From positions 1-56,729 of the forward strand of contig JAUSPT010000036.1 of NCBI GenBank assembly GCA_030652805.1: DNA of 56,729 bases, written 5' to 3'. The notes beneath the pieces are model-generated. The model was not told where the DNA came from. It was given only the letters and a program-made list of their open reading frames with translations, and did no database searches. This DNA comes from a bacterium (GTDB lineage Bacteria > JAHJDO01). Of this stretch, positions 23,865 through 32,708 are shown one piece after another (positions within the stretch are counted from its first letter, which is position 1; every line of letters starts with the position of its first letter). The position numbers and the translations under genes are program-made.

Positions 23865-24834
23865 TTATATACTTCTACGCCTATTCGGCATTATCCCGCT
23901 TCTCTTAGGCATAAGCATAATTACCTTCTCAGTAATACACCTTGCGCCGGGCAAACCAACAGACCTTCAAACACAACTCAACCCTAAAATATCCCAACAA
24001 ACAAGAGAGAGACTGGAAAAACTATACGGACTGGATAAACCCCTGCATGTTCAGTATATTGCATGGCTTAAAAAAATAATCCGCCTTGATTTCGGGACAT
24101 CCTTTACAGACGGCAGGTCCGTACGTTTAAAAATATTAGAAACACTTCCTATAACTCTAATAATCAACGTATTATCAATTATATTTATACTCCTTATTGC
24201 AATACCTGTAGGAATTGCATCAGCCACAAAACAACATTCATGGTTTGACAGATTCTCAACAGTATTCGTATTCGTTGGTTTTTCAATGCCGTCATTTTGG
24301 CTTGCATTACTACTTATTATTTTTTTCAGTATAAAACTTGGCTGGCTTCCTATTTCAGGGCTTCACTCATTAAATTATGACCAGATGAGTTATTTCCAAA
24401 GGCTGACTGACTTTGGCAGGCATCTTGTAATGCCTGTTTTTATAGGCGCATTTGGAGGAATTGCAGGTATGTCCAGATATATGAGATCAAATATGCTTGA
24501 GGTGCTGAATCAGGACTATATAAGAACAGCGCGGGCAAAAGGCTTGAGCGAGTTTCGGGTCGTTTACAAACACGCCTTAAAGAACGCTGTAATACCTCTT
24601 ATCACTATTCTAGGACTTTCTGTGCCGGGTCTAATTGGAGGAAGCGTTATTATAGAGAGCATATTTGCAATTCCAGGTATGGGCAGATTATTTTTTCAAT
24701 CTGCAATGTCCAGAGACTATCCTGTTATAATGGGAATCCTTACTATGGGAGCAGTTCTTACATTAATTGGTAATCTGTTTGCAGATATATGTTATGGCAT
24801 TGCTGACCCAAGGATAAAGTATGAGAAAAACTAA
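23857..24834 (+). CDS. ABC transporter permease, OppB/DppB family
   Basis: A 325-residue inner-membrane permease of the peptide/nickel transporter class. It starts with [12 protein letters not shown], has the OppB-type sections L-A-P-G-K-P-T-D and Y-G-L-D-K-P-L, six hydrophobic helices, and the permease loop motif [10 protein letters not shown] near residue 225. That motif contacts the ATPase. It lies between the epimerase (8-bp overlap) and oppC. No binding protein or ATPase subunits lie in the window, so substrate and partners are unknown. Confidence 0.87.
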   Translation: MGNYILLRLFGIIPLLLGISIITFSVIHLAPGKPTDLQTQLNPKISQQTRERLEKLYGLDKPLHVQYIAWLKKIIRLDFGTSFTDGRSVRLKILETLPITLIINVLSIIFILLIAIPVGIASATKQHSWFDRFSTVFVFVGFSMPSFWLALLLIIFFSIKLGWLPISGLHSLNYDQMSYFQRLTDFGRHLVMPVFIGAFGGIAGMSRYMRSNMLEVLNQDYIRTARAKGLSEFRVVYKHALKNAVIPLITILGLSVPGLIGGSVIIESIFAIPGMGRLFFQSAMSRDYPVIMGILTMGAVLTLIGNLFADICYGIADPRIKYEKN

Positions 24835-24967
24835 ATTCGAAGCACGAAGCACTAAATACGAAACAATATCAAATGACCAAAATACAAATGTTCAAAACAG
24901 TGTTTTGAATTTTAAAAATTTGAATTTAGAATTTGTTTCGAGTTTCGATATTCGGATTTCTGATTTT
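24833..24967 (+). repeat. Family A intercistronic inverted repeat, full copy A5
   Basis: The copy begins inside the oppB stop codon (TAA, 24832-24834) and ends 40 bp before the oppC start. Its centre is TTCAAAAC-AGT-GTTTTGAA, an 8-bp perfect hairpin. It separates two genes that normally sit next to each other. Confidence 0.85.
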
Positions 24968-25007
24968 AAAAACTCCGTATCTAAAAACAACATTGAGTCT
25001 TATTAAT

Positions 25008-25835
25008 ATGTTATTGGCCAAATTTAAAAAGAATAGGCTGGCTCTTTTTGGAATAGTTATTATCTTTGCGATGTTCTTTGTTGGCATTTTTGCGCCTGTT
25101 CTATCACCATACAATCCAAATAAAATAAATGTAGATCATATCTTTTTAAGCCCTTTTCAAAACAATCATATTCTTGGAACTGATGGCCTGGGCCGCGATG
25201 TGCTGTCAAGGATAATATGGGGTACACGTGTATCCATTAAAGTAGGATTCGTAGCAACAGGTATTTCAATCATAATAGGCATTCTTATTGGATCCATTGC
25301 CGGATATTACGGTAGAATGGTTGATTCAGTCTTAATGAGATTCGTTGATATGATGCTCTGCTTTCCAAGCTTTTTCCTCATTCTATCAGTTGTAGCAATA
25401 ACAAAACCATGTATAACCAATATAATGATAATTATTGGCTTAACCAGCTGGATGGGTATTGCCAGGCTTGTTAGAGGAGAGTTTCTCTCTCTAAAAGAAC
25501 GTGAATTTACACAAGCAGCGAAAATAATGGGCGTAAGCAATATGAGAATTATCTTTCGCCATATCTTACCAAATGCAATGGCTCCTGTATATGTTGCTGC
25601 TACTTTTGGCATAGCCGGAGCAATACTTACAGAATCTGCTCTAAGCTTTTTGGGTCTAGGTGTCCAGCCACCAACATCAAGCTGGGGAAATCTACTTTCT
25701 ACAGGTAAATCAACAATAGAATTTGCATGGTGGATTACGGCATTTCCCGGACTTGCTATCCTTATAACAGTACTTAGTTATAACCTGTTAGGCGAAGGTT
25801 TGAGAGATATACTTGACCCAAGGATTGACACATAA
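25008..25835 (+). CDS. ABC transporter permease, OppC/DppC family
   Basis: A 275-residue permease partner of the preceding OppB. It starts with K-F-K-K-N-R-L-A-L-F-G, holds L-G-T-D-G-L-G-R-D-V near residue 60, which is a classic OppC sequence, and has E-F-T-Q-A-A-K-I-M-G-V with the ATPase-contact loop. It ends with a G-E-G-L-R-D-I-L-D-P-R tail. I chose the ATG at 25008 because the longer frame from 24933 translates repeat A5. Only about 40 bp of leader remain after the repeat. Confidence 0.87.
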   Translation: MLLAKFKKNRLALFGIVIIFAMFFVGIFAPVLSPYNPNKINVDHIFLSPFQNNHILGTDGLGRDVLSRIIWGTRVSIKVGFVATGISIIIGILIGSIAGYYGRMVDSVLMRFVDMMLCFPSFFLILSVVAITKPCITNIMIIIGLTSWMGIARLVRGEFLSLKEREFTQAAKIMGVSNMRIIFRHILPNAMAPVYVAATFGIAGAILTESALSFLGLGVQPPTSSWGNLLSTGKSTIEFAWWITAFPGLAILITVLSYNLLGEGLRDILDPRIDT

Positions 25836-25878
25836 AAAGATATATGCTACGGTCTCGGGAGAAATTTGGAGAAATAAA

Positions 25879-26241
25879 ATGATTACGGATAGAAGAAAGT
25901 ATCAAAGATTTAATGTAGATCTTCCTGTTTTATGTAAAAAAAGAGTATATTTTATATCATATGATGGCGAGAAAGGCAGGGCTAAGAATATTAGTAGCGG
26001 TGGAGCGCTTGTATTTACAAAAGAGAATATTCCTGCTTTAACGTCCCTTAAATTAATAATACATCTTATTTATCTTAAAAAAGAGATTAAAGCTGTTGCA
26101 CAAGTAGTAAAATCGGAACCAATATGGTCGGGATATAAGCTGAATTTAAAATTCATCAAGATTAGTGAAAAAGATAAAAAAATACTTAGCAAGGACTATC
26201 TTGTAAAGCGTCCTTCTAAAATCCTTGATAGTAATGAATAG
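25879..26241 (+). CDS. PilZ domain protein (c-di-GMP receptor-like)
   Basis: A 120-residue protein made of a single PilZ domain. R-R-K-Y-Q-R-F at residues 4-10 supplies the R-x-x-x-R motif. N-I-S-S-G-G-A around residue 40 supplies the (D/N)-x-S-x-x-G motif. Together these bind cyclic di-GMP. It could regulate surface polysaccharide, secretion or motility, which fits the upstream glycan genes but is not shown. The start at 25879 has a GGAG site 8 bp upstream. Its stop is immediately adjacent (0 bp) to the stop of bioF on the other strand. Confidence 0.85.
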   Translation: MITDRRKYQRFNVDLPVLCKKRVYFISYDGEKGRAKNISSGGALVFTKENIPALTSLKLIIHLIYLKKEIKAVAQVVKSEPIWSGYKLNLKFIKISEKDKKILSKDYLVKRPSKILDSNE

Positions 26242-27429
26242 TCACTGAGCGATACCGAACTTCTTGCCAGCTTTTTTAATTATTTCTATTGTATGACCAA
26301 GTTCCTCTTTGCTATGAGCTGCTGTGATTGAAAACCTTATCCTTGCAGTGTTTAAAGGAACAGTCGGAGGTCTAATAGGTACGGCAAAAATTCCATTCTG
26401 CATCAAGAACCTGCTGAATTGTATAGCTTTTCTATTTTCACCTACTATCAGGGGTATTATCTGAGTCTCGGTGTTTAAAATATTAAAACCCTCTTTTCTC
26501 AGTTGATTTCTGAAATAACTGGCATTATTGTTTAGTGTTTTTATTCGCGTATTATCCATCTCAAGAATTAATATAGCAGCAATAACAGAACCTATAACAG
26601 ATGGCGGTAAAGCCGTTGTAAAGATGAAGCTTCGTGCTCTGTTAATTAAAAATTCCATAAGACTTCTGGATCCCGCTACATATGCCCCAAAACTTCCCAG
26701 AGCTTTTCCAAGTGTCCCCATATGAATATCTATCGCTCCTTCAGGAATATCAAAATATTCCGCACTCCCACGACCTTTTTCCCCCAGTACACCTGTTGCA
26801 TGTGCATCATCAATCATCACCATACAATCGTATTTATTTGCCAGTTCTATAATCTCCGGTAAAGGTGCTATATCTCCATCCATGCTGAAGACAGAGTCAG
26901 TAACAATCAGACGTCTGCCATATTTACCCACATCTTTAAGAATTTGTTCCAGGCTTTTTACATCCTTATGGGGATATCGCATAAGCTTCGCCCTGCTTAA
27001 TATACAGCCGTCTACAAGACTTGCATGATTATACTTATCTGCAAATATAACATCCTGCCTTCCCATCAAGGCAGATATCACACCTATATTAGCCATGTAC
27101 CCGGAATTAAACGTAAGAGCTGCTTCTGTCCGCTTGAAGTCTGCTATTCTTTTTTCCAATTTTTCATTGATATCTAAATTTCCACACATAAGACGCGATG
27201 CAGTACTGCTGCAACCATACTTTTCTATAGCATTGCATGCAGCCTCCTTTAGAACAGGATCACCTGCTAAACCAAGATAATTATTGGATGAAAAATTAAT
27301 TAGTTCTTTCCCATCAAGAACCAGTTTTGAAGATTTAAACTGAGAACATGTTTTTAACGTACGATATAAATCTTTTCTTTTAAAAATATTAAGCGCTTCA
27401 TCAAGAAAATCCAATTTATTCATTTTCAT
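26242..27429 (-). CDS. bioF: 8-amino-7-oxononanoate synthase
   Basis: BioF condenses pimeloyl-ACP (or CoA) with alanine to KAPA in biotin synthesis. The 395-residue alpha-oxoamine synthase shows F-S-S-N-N-Y-L-G-L-A near residue 47 and S-T-A-S-R-L-M-C-G-N. M-I-D-D-A-H-A-T-G-V-L-G holds the cofactor Asp and His. G-T-L-G-K-A-L-G-S-F-G-A-Y holds the Schiff-base lysine near residue 242. A 2-amino-3-ketobutyrate CoA ligase is a close relative, but the adjacent bioB supports BioF. It lies 15 bp after bioB, with a hairpin at the junction. Confidence 0.9.
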   Translation of the reverse strand: MKMNKLDFLDEALNIFKRKDLYRTLKTCSQFKSSKLVLDGKELINFSSNNYLGLAGDPVLKEAACNAIEKYGCSSTASRLMCGNLDINEKLEKRIADFKRTEAALTFNSGYMANIGVISALMGRQDVIFADKYNHASLVDGCILSRAKLMRYPHKDVKSLEQILKDVGKYGRRLIVTDSVFSMDGDIAPLPEIIELANKYDCMVMIDDAHATGVLGEKGRGSAEYFDIPEGAIDIHMGTLGKALGSFGAYVAGSRSLMEFLINRARSFIFTTALPPSVIGSVIAAILILEMDNTRIKTLNNNASYFRNQLRKEGFNILNTETQIIPLIVGENRKAIQFSRFLMQNGIFAVPIRPPTVPLNTARIRFSITAAHSKEELGHTIEIIKKAGKKFGIAQ

Positions 27430-27438
27430 TAACCATGT

Positions 27439-27462
27439 AGAGACTCAAGATTTTGAGTCTCT
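27439..27462 (-). promoter_or_regulatory. Perfect 10-bp hairpin at the bioB-bioF junction
   Basis: AGAGACTCAA and TTGAGTCTCT flank a 4-base loop across the bioB stop codon. No T-tract follows, so it is not a typical terminator. It could affect mRNA stability or translation of bioF. Confidence 0.5.
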
Positions 27463-28419
27463 GCTGAGTCCCAAATCTTTTATCATATCTAAGTCATGCT
27501 TCACGCTTCTTCCCTTTGTAGTTAGGTAATCTCCTAGAATCATACCATTTGCTCCTGCAAGGAACATCATTGGCTGAAGACTCCGCAATACAACTTCCCT
27601 ACCCCCGCAGATAATAATATCCTTTTTTGGGAAAACAATCCGAAATATAGCTATTATTTTTAGCGCTTCCAAAGGCTTTAGCAGAGACATGTTCTCAAGT
27701 CTAGTATTCTTAACAGGATTCAGAAAATTTATCGGGATAGAGTCAGGATCTAATTCTTTCAAGGTCAGAGCTAACTCTATTCTCTGCTGCTGAGACTCCC
27801 CCATTCCAAATATGCCCCCACAGCATGTAATTAACCCTGCTTCTTTAGCTGCTCTGATTGTATCTATATTCTCATCGTAAGAGCGAGTTGTGCAAATCTG
27901 AGAGAAAAAACTTGGACATGTCTCAAGATTATGATGATATCTATCCAGACCAGCGCCTTTTAATTCCGCAAAAAAATCCTTGTCTAAAATTCCCAGAGAC
28001 GCACAGCACTCCAGAGGAGTTTCACTCTTGATTTTTCTTATTGCGCTTTTTATCTTTTCAATCTCTTTTCTGGAGTTTATCTTTTTACCACTGGTCACTA
28101 TAGAAAACTCTGCTGCACCGTTATGTGCAGCATCCATTGCTGATTTAACTATTGCTTCTGTATCTAACAGGGGATATTTAAGAATTTTTGCCTTGTGATA
28201 GTCCGACTGTCCGCAAAAAGCGCAGTTCTCTGCACACATGCCGGATTTTGCATTTACAATGGAGCAGAACTTTACTTTCTTTCCTTTAAATTTCCTGCGT
28301 ATTTTATCCGCTACCGATATGAGGTCTATCAGATTGTCGTCTATCTTAACCAGATCGTAAATTTCAGCATCAGTAGGCTGTATGCCATTTAAAACCTTAT
28401 CTTCTATTGTTCTATACAT
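27445..28419 (-). CDS. bioB: Biotin synthase
   Basis: BioB is a radical SAM enzyme that inserts sulfur into dethiobiotin. In its 324 residues, the C62-A-E-N-C66-A-F-C69 motif binds the [4Fe-4S] cluster, and A-K-S-G-M and G-Q-S surround it as in known BioB. Further BioB blocks are Y-H-H-N-L-E-T near residue 161, C-C-G-G-I-F-G-M-G-E, and P-I-N-F-L-N-P. It overlaps the PHP phosphatase by 8 bp. No bioD is seen next to it. Confidence 0.94.
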   Translation of the reverse strand: MYRTIEDKVLNGIQPTDAEIYDLVKIDDNLIDLISVADKIRRKFKGKKVKFCSIVNAKSGMCAENCAFCGQSDYHKAKILKYPLLDTEAIVKSAMDAAHNGAAEFSIVTSGKKINSRKEIEKIKSAIRKIKSETPLECCASLGILDKDFFAELKGAGLDRYHHNLETCPSFFSQICTTRSYDENIDTIRAAKEAGLITCCGGIFGMGESQQQRIELALTLKELDPDSIPINFLNPVKNTRLENMSLLKPLEALKIIAIFRIVFPKKDIIICGGREVVLRSLQPMMFLAGANGMILGDYLTTKGRSVKHDLDMIKDLGLSRDSKS

Positions 28420-29218
28420 TCACATACGACCTTTGTCGTCTACTAAATCTGACTATTTCCCTGTATCCTGCTCTTTTTATTAAAGAAACTGCCTTATCAA
28501 AATCCCTTCCCACATGCTCAGGTTTATGCGCGTCAGAGCCCAGTGTAACAGGCACATTATGCTTATAACAAATCTTAAGGAACTTCTCCTGTGGATATAT
28601 TTCTCCTACAGGCTTGTATAGCCCGGAAGTATTAACCTCAATACATACATCTGCATGTTTTAAGATGCTTGCTGTTTGTTCATAGATACATGTTAAATCT
28701 TTATCAGGCTTATATCCAAACTTCTTTATAACATCTATATGAGAAATACAGTCAAATAGCCTTGATTCTGCAGCTTCTTCAACCAGACTAAAATAATCTT
28801 TGTACACTTTATACAAATCCTGATTTTCAAACCTTGATTTATGATCAGGATGATCAATCATCCAATCATCCAAAAAGTGCACAGACCCATACAAATAGTC
28901 AAAATCATACTTATTGATAGTATGCATTACGATCTTCATGTTTCCGGGCAAATAATCAATCTCACACCCGAGTTTTATTGAAATATGTTTTTTAAATTCT
29001 TTCTGCAATCTTTGTACATGTTCTACATATATTGGAAACTCATCAATGGACATAGCAAGCCTTCTTGCAAGTTCTTTATCCTCAAGATGCAAAATCGGGA
29101 AATGCTCATTAAACCCTATCTCTCCCAGACCTTTTCTAATAGCTCCCCTGACATATTCTTCCATCTCTCCCTCTGCATGACCACACATTCTGGTATGTAT
29201 ATGATAATCAACAAGCAT
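28412..29218 (-). CDS. PHP-domain histidinol-phosphatase (HisK-like)
   Basis: A 268-residue metal-dependent phosphoesterase of the PHP family. Metal ligands are visible in D-Y-H-I-H-T-R near the N-terminus, G-F-N-E-H-F near residue 36, G-C-E-I-D near residue 84, G-S-V-H-F near residue 112, and the C-terminal L-G-S-D-A-H. The layout fits HisK-type histidinol-phosphatase, the last but one step of histidine synthesis. No other his genes are nearby, so another small phosphate ester is possible. It is coupled to bioB by overlap. Confidence 0.85.
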   Translation of the reverse strand: MLVDYHIHTRMCGHAEGEMEEYVRGAIRKGLGEIGFNEHFPILHLEDKELARRLAMSIDEFPIYVEHVQRLQKEFKKHISIKLGCEIDYLPGNMKIVMHTINKYDFDYLYGSVHFLDDWMIDHPDHKSRFENQDLYKVYKDYFSLVEEAAESRLFDCISHIDVIKKFGYKPDKDLTCIYEQTASILKHADVCIEVNTSGLYKPVGEIYPQEKFLKICYKHNVPVTLGSDAHKPEHVGRDFDKAVSLIKRAGYREIVRFSRRQRSYVNV

Positions 29219-29223
29219 AAATC

Positions 29224-30348
29224 TTATCCTTTTAAACCAAACATTTCTTCTTTGAGATCAAGGTAATAAATATAGTTTTCATATTTTACATCAGGAGGAC
29301 ATCTATGGTCGCAGAATGGAATATATCCTCCTCTTTCTACAATAGGAACTAACGATTCCATGTATTCCTTAATGGCATCATGCCCTTGTATAAGCTTCAT
29401 CTTGTTAACACCACCCATAACGCGAAGATCCTTGCCATATTCCCTCAGTAGATCTGCCGGATGCGTACATGAATTAACTTCATATGGTAAAAGACAGTTA
29501 ACTCCACCTTCCATGAAACCATGAAGTATTGGCCTTACATCGCCATCACAATCAATATACCAGATGTCTATATTGTATTTTTTAAGCTTCTTATTGATCC
29601 TTTTGTATCTAGGAACAACAACTTTATTAAAAAAGTCAACTGAGACAATCGGTCCATTTTTAAAACATATATCTTCCCAGCCTGATGCAAAATCAAAGTC
29701 AAAATGAGGCAAAACCTGGTCCAGAAAATCTTCTACTAAAGTGCATACTGTCTCAACCATATCTTCAACCATATCAGGATAGTCATAAGTTGCATATGCT
29801 AGCCCCTCAAATGTCAACATATCTCTTATTCTTCCGATCATGGAGCCACAATCTACCCCCAGAGGATAGGTTCTGTCTTCAGGATGCATCCCCTTATATT
29901 TTCCAATATCAAACTTTCTTTCAGGATGACTGCGAGAAAATCTCTTTTTACATTCCTTCCAGTCATCTGGAGTAACAATTGATGACTTTATAAAATGCGG
30001 GATTGTATCATGACCATCCTTCGGAACTTCTGCTGTGAGACCATCAGCATTCAAAATAATCTTTTTATCTTCTGTCTCCGATATAATCTTGCCGCGCTCA
30101 AATGGTGGAATCATCCAAACTTTGCCACCTATCTCTTTTATTTCGTCAAAATTAAAGAATATATCTGCTTCAGCATTATTTGTAATACCCTTTTCCTTGA
30201 ATTCCTTCCATCTCTCAAAATTTTCATTCCAGTATCCAAATTCCATATTAAAACATCTATCAACTGATTTATAGTGCATCTGCCTGTTAAAGCGTTCTCT
30301 GTCTGTCATAGTTCCCTTCCACTTCGGTCTGCATGGGGTAATTGGCAT
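29224..30348 (-). CDS. Uroporphyrinogen decarboxylase (UroD)-family protein
   Basis: A 374-residue (beta/alpha)8 UroD-fold protein. It shares the N-terminal T-D-R-E-R-F-N-R segment and a W-Y-I-D-C-D-G-D core block with divergent UroD-like proteins of anaerobes. Many of these act as cobalamin or corrinoid methyltransferases, not as heme enzymes. The ATG at 30348 has a perfect AGGAGG site at 7 bp, which lies inside the last codons of the HypE-like gene (1-bp gap). Another UroD-family member sits at 38.1 kb. True uroporphyrinogen decarboxylation is unlikely given the divergence and absence of heme genes. Confidence 0.8.
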   Translation of the reverse strand: MPITPCRPKWKGTMTDRERFNRQMHYKSVDRCFNMEFGYWNENFERWKEFKEKGITNNAEADIFFNFDEIKEIGGKVWMIPPFERGKIISETEDKKIILNADGLTAEVPKDGHDTIPHFIKSSIVTPDDWKECKKRFSRSHPERKFDIGKYKGMHPEDRTYPLGVDCGSMIGRIRDMLTFEGLAYATYDYPDMVEDMVETVCTLVEDFLDQVLPHFDFDFASGWEDICFKNGPIVSVDFFNKVVVPRYKRINKKLKKYNIDIWYIDCDGDVRPILHGFMEGGVNCLLPYEVNSCTHPADLLREYGKDLRVMGGVNKMKLIQGHDAIKEYMESLVPIVERGGYIPFCDHRCPPDVKYENYIYYLDLKEEMFGLKG

Positions 30349-30349
30349 T

Positions 30350-31366
30350 TTACAACCTCCTGTATATTTTTGTTATTTCATCAACATGAAATTCCGGCAG
30401 GTTTTTCAAACATCTTTCTTCTTTTATTTTCACTCCTTCAGATTTTTTCATAACTTTCCCTATGACTGCCGATGATATATTATCTTTTTGCAATGCTGCT
30501 ATTAATTTCTCAGTATCCCTTTTATCTACAGCTATAAGAAGCGCGCCTGATGCGATTGCTCCCATAATATCAAGATTATAATGTTCGCACAATATTTTAG
30601 ATTCTGAAATAAGCGAAATCCTATCTTTGTATATGACCAATCCTACATTTCCTGCCTTTGACAGCTCCAATAGTCCAGTGTAGAGTCCTCCTTCAGTCGG
30701 GTCATGCATTGCATGAACATTTGCCACGCTCGAGGCAATCATTGCATCCTTTACCACACTAATACCAGGAGCATATATAAATTTTTTAATTCTATTAACA
30801 AATTTCCTGCCAAATATATTAGCCAGTTCCTTCCCTTTTTCTCTTGCAATAATAGAAGCTGCCTCTATCGCTATCCCTTTAGTAAGAACAATACTGTCCC
30901 CAACCTCAATATTCCCTACATCTACTAATTTGTCCTTTTCCACTTCACCAAGCATATTGCCTATTATAATTGGTCTATCCAGTCCACATGTAATCTCAGT
31001 ATGACCTCCGCAAAGACTGATATTTAAAGCTTCACAAGCAGAAACTAGTTCCTTGAATAATTTTTCTGCCATTTTAGTATTCGCCTTCTTTTCGGGGAGA
31101 AGAACTGTGGCTAAAAACCACCTGGGAATCGCTCCCATTGTAGCAATATCATTTGCATTAATGTTAACAACATACCATGCTATATTTTCAGCAGTAAATG
31201 TAATAGGATCTGTTTTCGCAACAAGATATTTATCTCCCATATCTATTACTGCAGCATCCTCACCGATCTTTGGGCCCAGAATTACACGCTTATCCTTTAC
31301 CTCATATGAGGAAAGCAATCTATCAAGTAATTTCATAGGCAACTTGCCTGGAGAGAGTAAGGACAT
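30350..31366 (-). CDS. AIR synthase-related protein (HypE/ThiL-like)
   Basis: A 338-residue protein of the PurM/HypE/ThiL/SelD superfamily of ATP-binding enzymes. G-P-K-I-G-E-D-A-A-V near residue 30 is the N-terminal ATP/metal motif. V-V-N-I-N-A-N-D-I-A-T-M-G-A-I-P near residue 67 forms the dimer and substrate site. G-G-H-T-E-I-T and H-D-P-T-E-G-G-L-Y-T-G follow. It is closest in layout to HypE-related AIR synthase-like proteins, but no hydrogenase maturation genes are nearby, so the true substrate is unknown. It is followed immediately by the UroD-like gene. The 79 bp upstream hold no clear promoter that I could support. Confidence 0.83.
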   Translation of the reverse strand: MSLLSPGKLPMKLLDRLLSSYEVKDKRVILGPKIGEDAAVIDMGDKYLVAKTDPITFTAENIAWYVVNINANDIATMGAIPRWFLATVLLPEKKANTKMAEKLFKELVSACEALNISLCGGHTEITCGLDRPIIIGNMLGEVEKDKLVDVGNIEVGDSIVLTKGIAIEAASIIAREKGKELANIFGRKFVNRIKKFIYAPGISVVKDAMIASSVANVHAMHDPTEGGLYTGLLELSKAGNVGLVIYKDRISLISESKILCEHYNLDIMGAIASGALLIAVDKRDTEKLIAALQKDNISSAVIGKVMKKSEGVKIKEERCLKNLPEFHVDEITKIYRRL

Positions 31367-31445
31367 TATAAGTTCTTATATTGTAAATATTCAGTAAACC
31401 CCACTAGTATAAGCAAAAGGAGGGGCAGTATTTCGAGCGCTCTTA

Positions 31446-32708
31446 TCAATCCAGCAATTTTATCTCGTAACGATACGAATCAGGGATAATCGTCCCTTTT
31501 ATAGGATCGGGAATAATTGCATCAATCCGAGCTTCAGTCATATAAATAGCCGGGTTGCCTGTTTCCCTGTCCTCTATCCTCTGCCAGTTGGAAAAACGGA
31601 CAAACTTTGGATGACGTTTCTTGCGATTTTCAATAATCGTTACTGTTTCAGGTTTTACCCAGAAGTACGTCTGGTCTATTTCAGCGATCTGAAGAGGGTA
31701 TCGCGGGTCACAGTGTCTGGTTGGACTGGGTAATATATTTGCTATCAGATATACCTTGCCGTTCTTTGAGGAACGAAAAAGATTTGGAAGTGACCCCGGC
31801 GAATGAATAAGACTGGAATCTGGATAAGTTAACGGTACTGCTGGACCCCATGTCTTCCCCTTATCTCTGGAAATAGAAAAAAACTTCGCGGCAGTCATTG
31901 CCTGTAGTGGACCGCACTCACCACGCATAACCATCATAAGCGTCCCGTCACTCATCTCAGCAACTGCCGGTTCATCCAGACTGCGGGACATATATTCTGG
32001 CACGCTGATATGGTTAGACATCTCCCAGTCAATATCGCTCCCATCTTGTTTCCAACGCCCACGAAAACAGGCCACAGCTTCATATGGCCAGACAGTAAAG
32101 CCAAAACGATCGGCGCGTCTTATCAGTTGTCCATTGTTGTCCACAGGATGAAACAATACAGGCATAATGAGGGTACCGTCTTGAAGACTTATTACACGCA
32201 ATCCTGAGTCGAAACGGCCTGAGTTCTTTCCATACCAGATTCCGTCGGCCCAGTGAATTTTATCATATCTATCACCTTTCTGGATGAGTTGTCTTTCCTT
32301 GCCCCATGTTTTACCATCATCCTTTGAGAAACGATAGAATATTCTGTGGGTTTGTAATTGAAGCAATTCGCCAGTAGCATCCGGGCCGAATGAATAGTCC
32401 TGATCAATTTTTTGCTCCCATACACTATAAAAATCAACCAGGAGACCGTGATCCGAGTCAAGATAATAATTGGTCTCGCCTCTTATGATCATTCTGTTTC
32501 CAATCTTCTTCTCCCCACTCCATTCACCTTCCATTTTCCATGTTTTTCCATTATCTTCTGAAATACGAATAAGGTCTTTTCCATCAATCTTGATAGTTTC
32601 TTGTAAGATTGGTTTGCTTAAAGACGTATAACCCATACTACTGACAAAAGCATTCTTCATATGCAACGTTTTTTCTACAACAATTCCTTTTACATCTTGC
32701 TTAGTCAT
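31446..32708 (-). CDS. Sialidase-fold (BNR/Asp-box) protein
   Basis: A 420-residue six-bladed propeller protein. At least three Asp-box repeats can be read (S-E-D-N-G-K-T-W, S-K-D-D-G-K-T-W, S-R-D-K-G-K-T-W). E-P-A-V-A-E-M-S-D-G is a typical exo-sialidase segment with a candidate catalytic glutamate. No signal peptide is visible, so it should be cytoplasmic. A paralog lies at 41.1 kb. Sialic acid is not the only option, since this fold also covers rhamnosidase-like and KDN-like enzymes. It overlaps the CBM9-like gene by 4 bp. Confidence 0.82.
   Translation of the reverse strand: MTKQDVKGIVVEKTLHMKNAFVSSMGYTSLSKPILQETIKIDGKDLIRISEDNGKTWKMEGEWSGEKKIGNRMIIRGETNYYLDSDHGLLVDFYSVWEQKIDQDYSFGPDATGELLQLQTHRIFYRFSKDDGKTWGKERQLIQKGDRYDKIHWADGIWYGKNSGRFDSGLRVISLQDGTLIMPVLFHPVDNNGQLIRRADRFGFTVWPYEAVACFRGRWKQDGSDIDWEMSNHISVPEYMSRSLDEPAVAEMSDGTLMMVMRGECGPLQAMTAAKFFSISRDKGKTWGPAVPLTYPDSSLIHSPGSLPNLFRSSKNGKVYLIANILPSPTRHCDPRYPLQIAEIDQTYFWVKPETVTIIENRKKRHPKFVRFSNWQRIEDRETGNPAIYMTEARIDAIIPDPIKGTIIPDSYRYEIKLLD

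Noticed and set aside
24821-25006. A 61-codon frame between oppB and oppC
   Set aside because: It is the translation of repeat A5 and begins within the last codons of oppB; no ribosome site.
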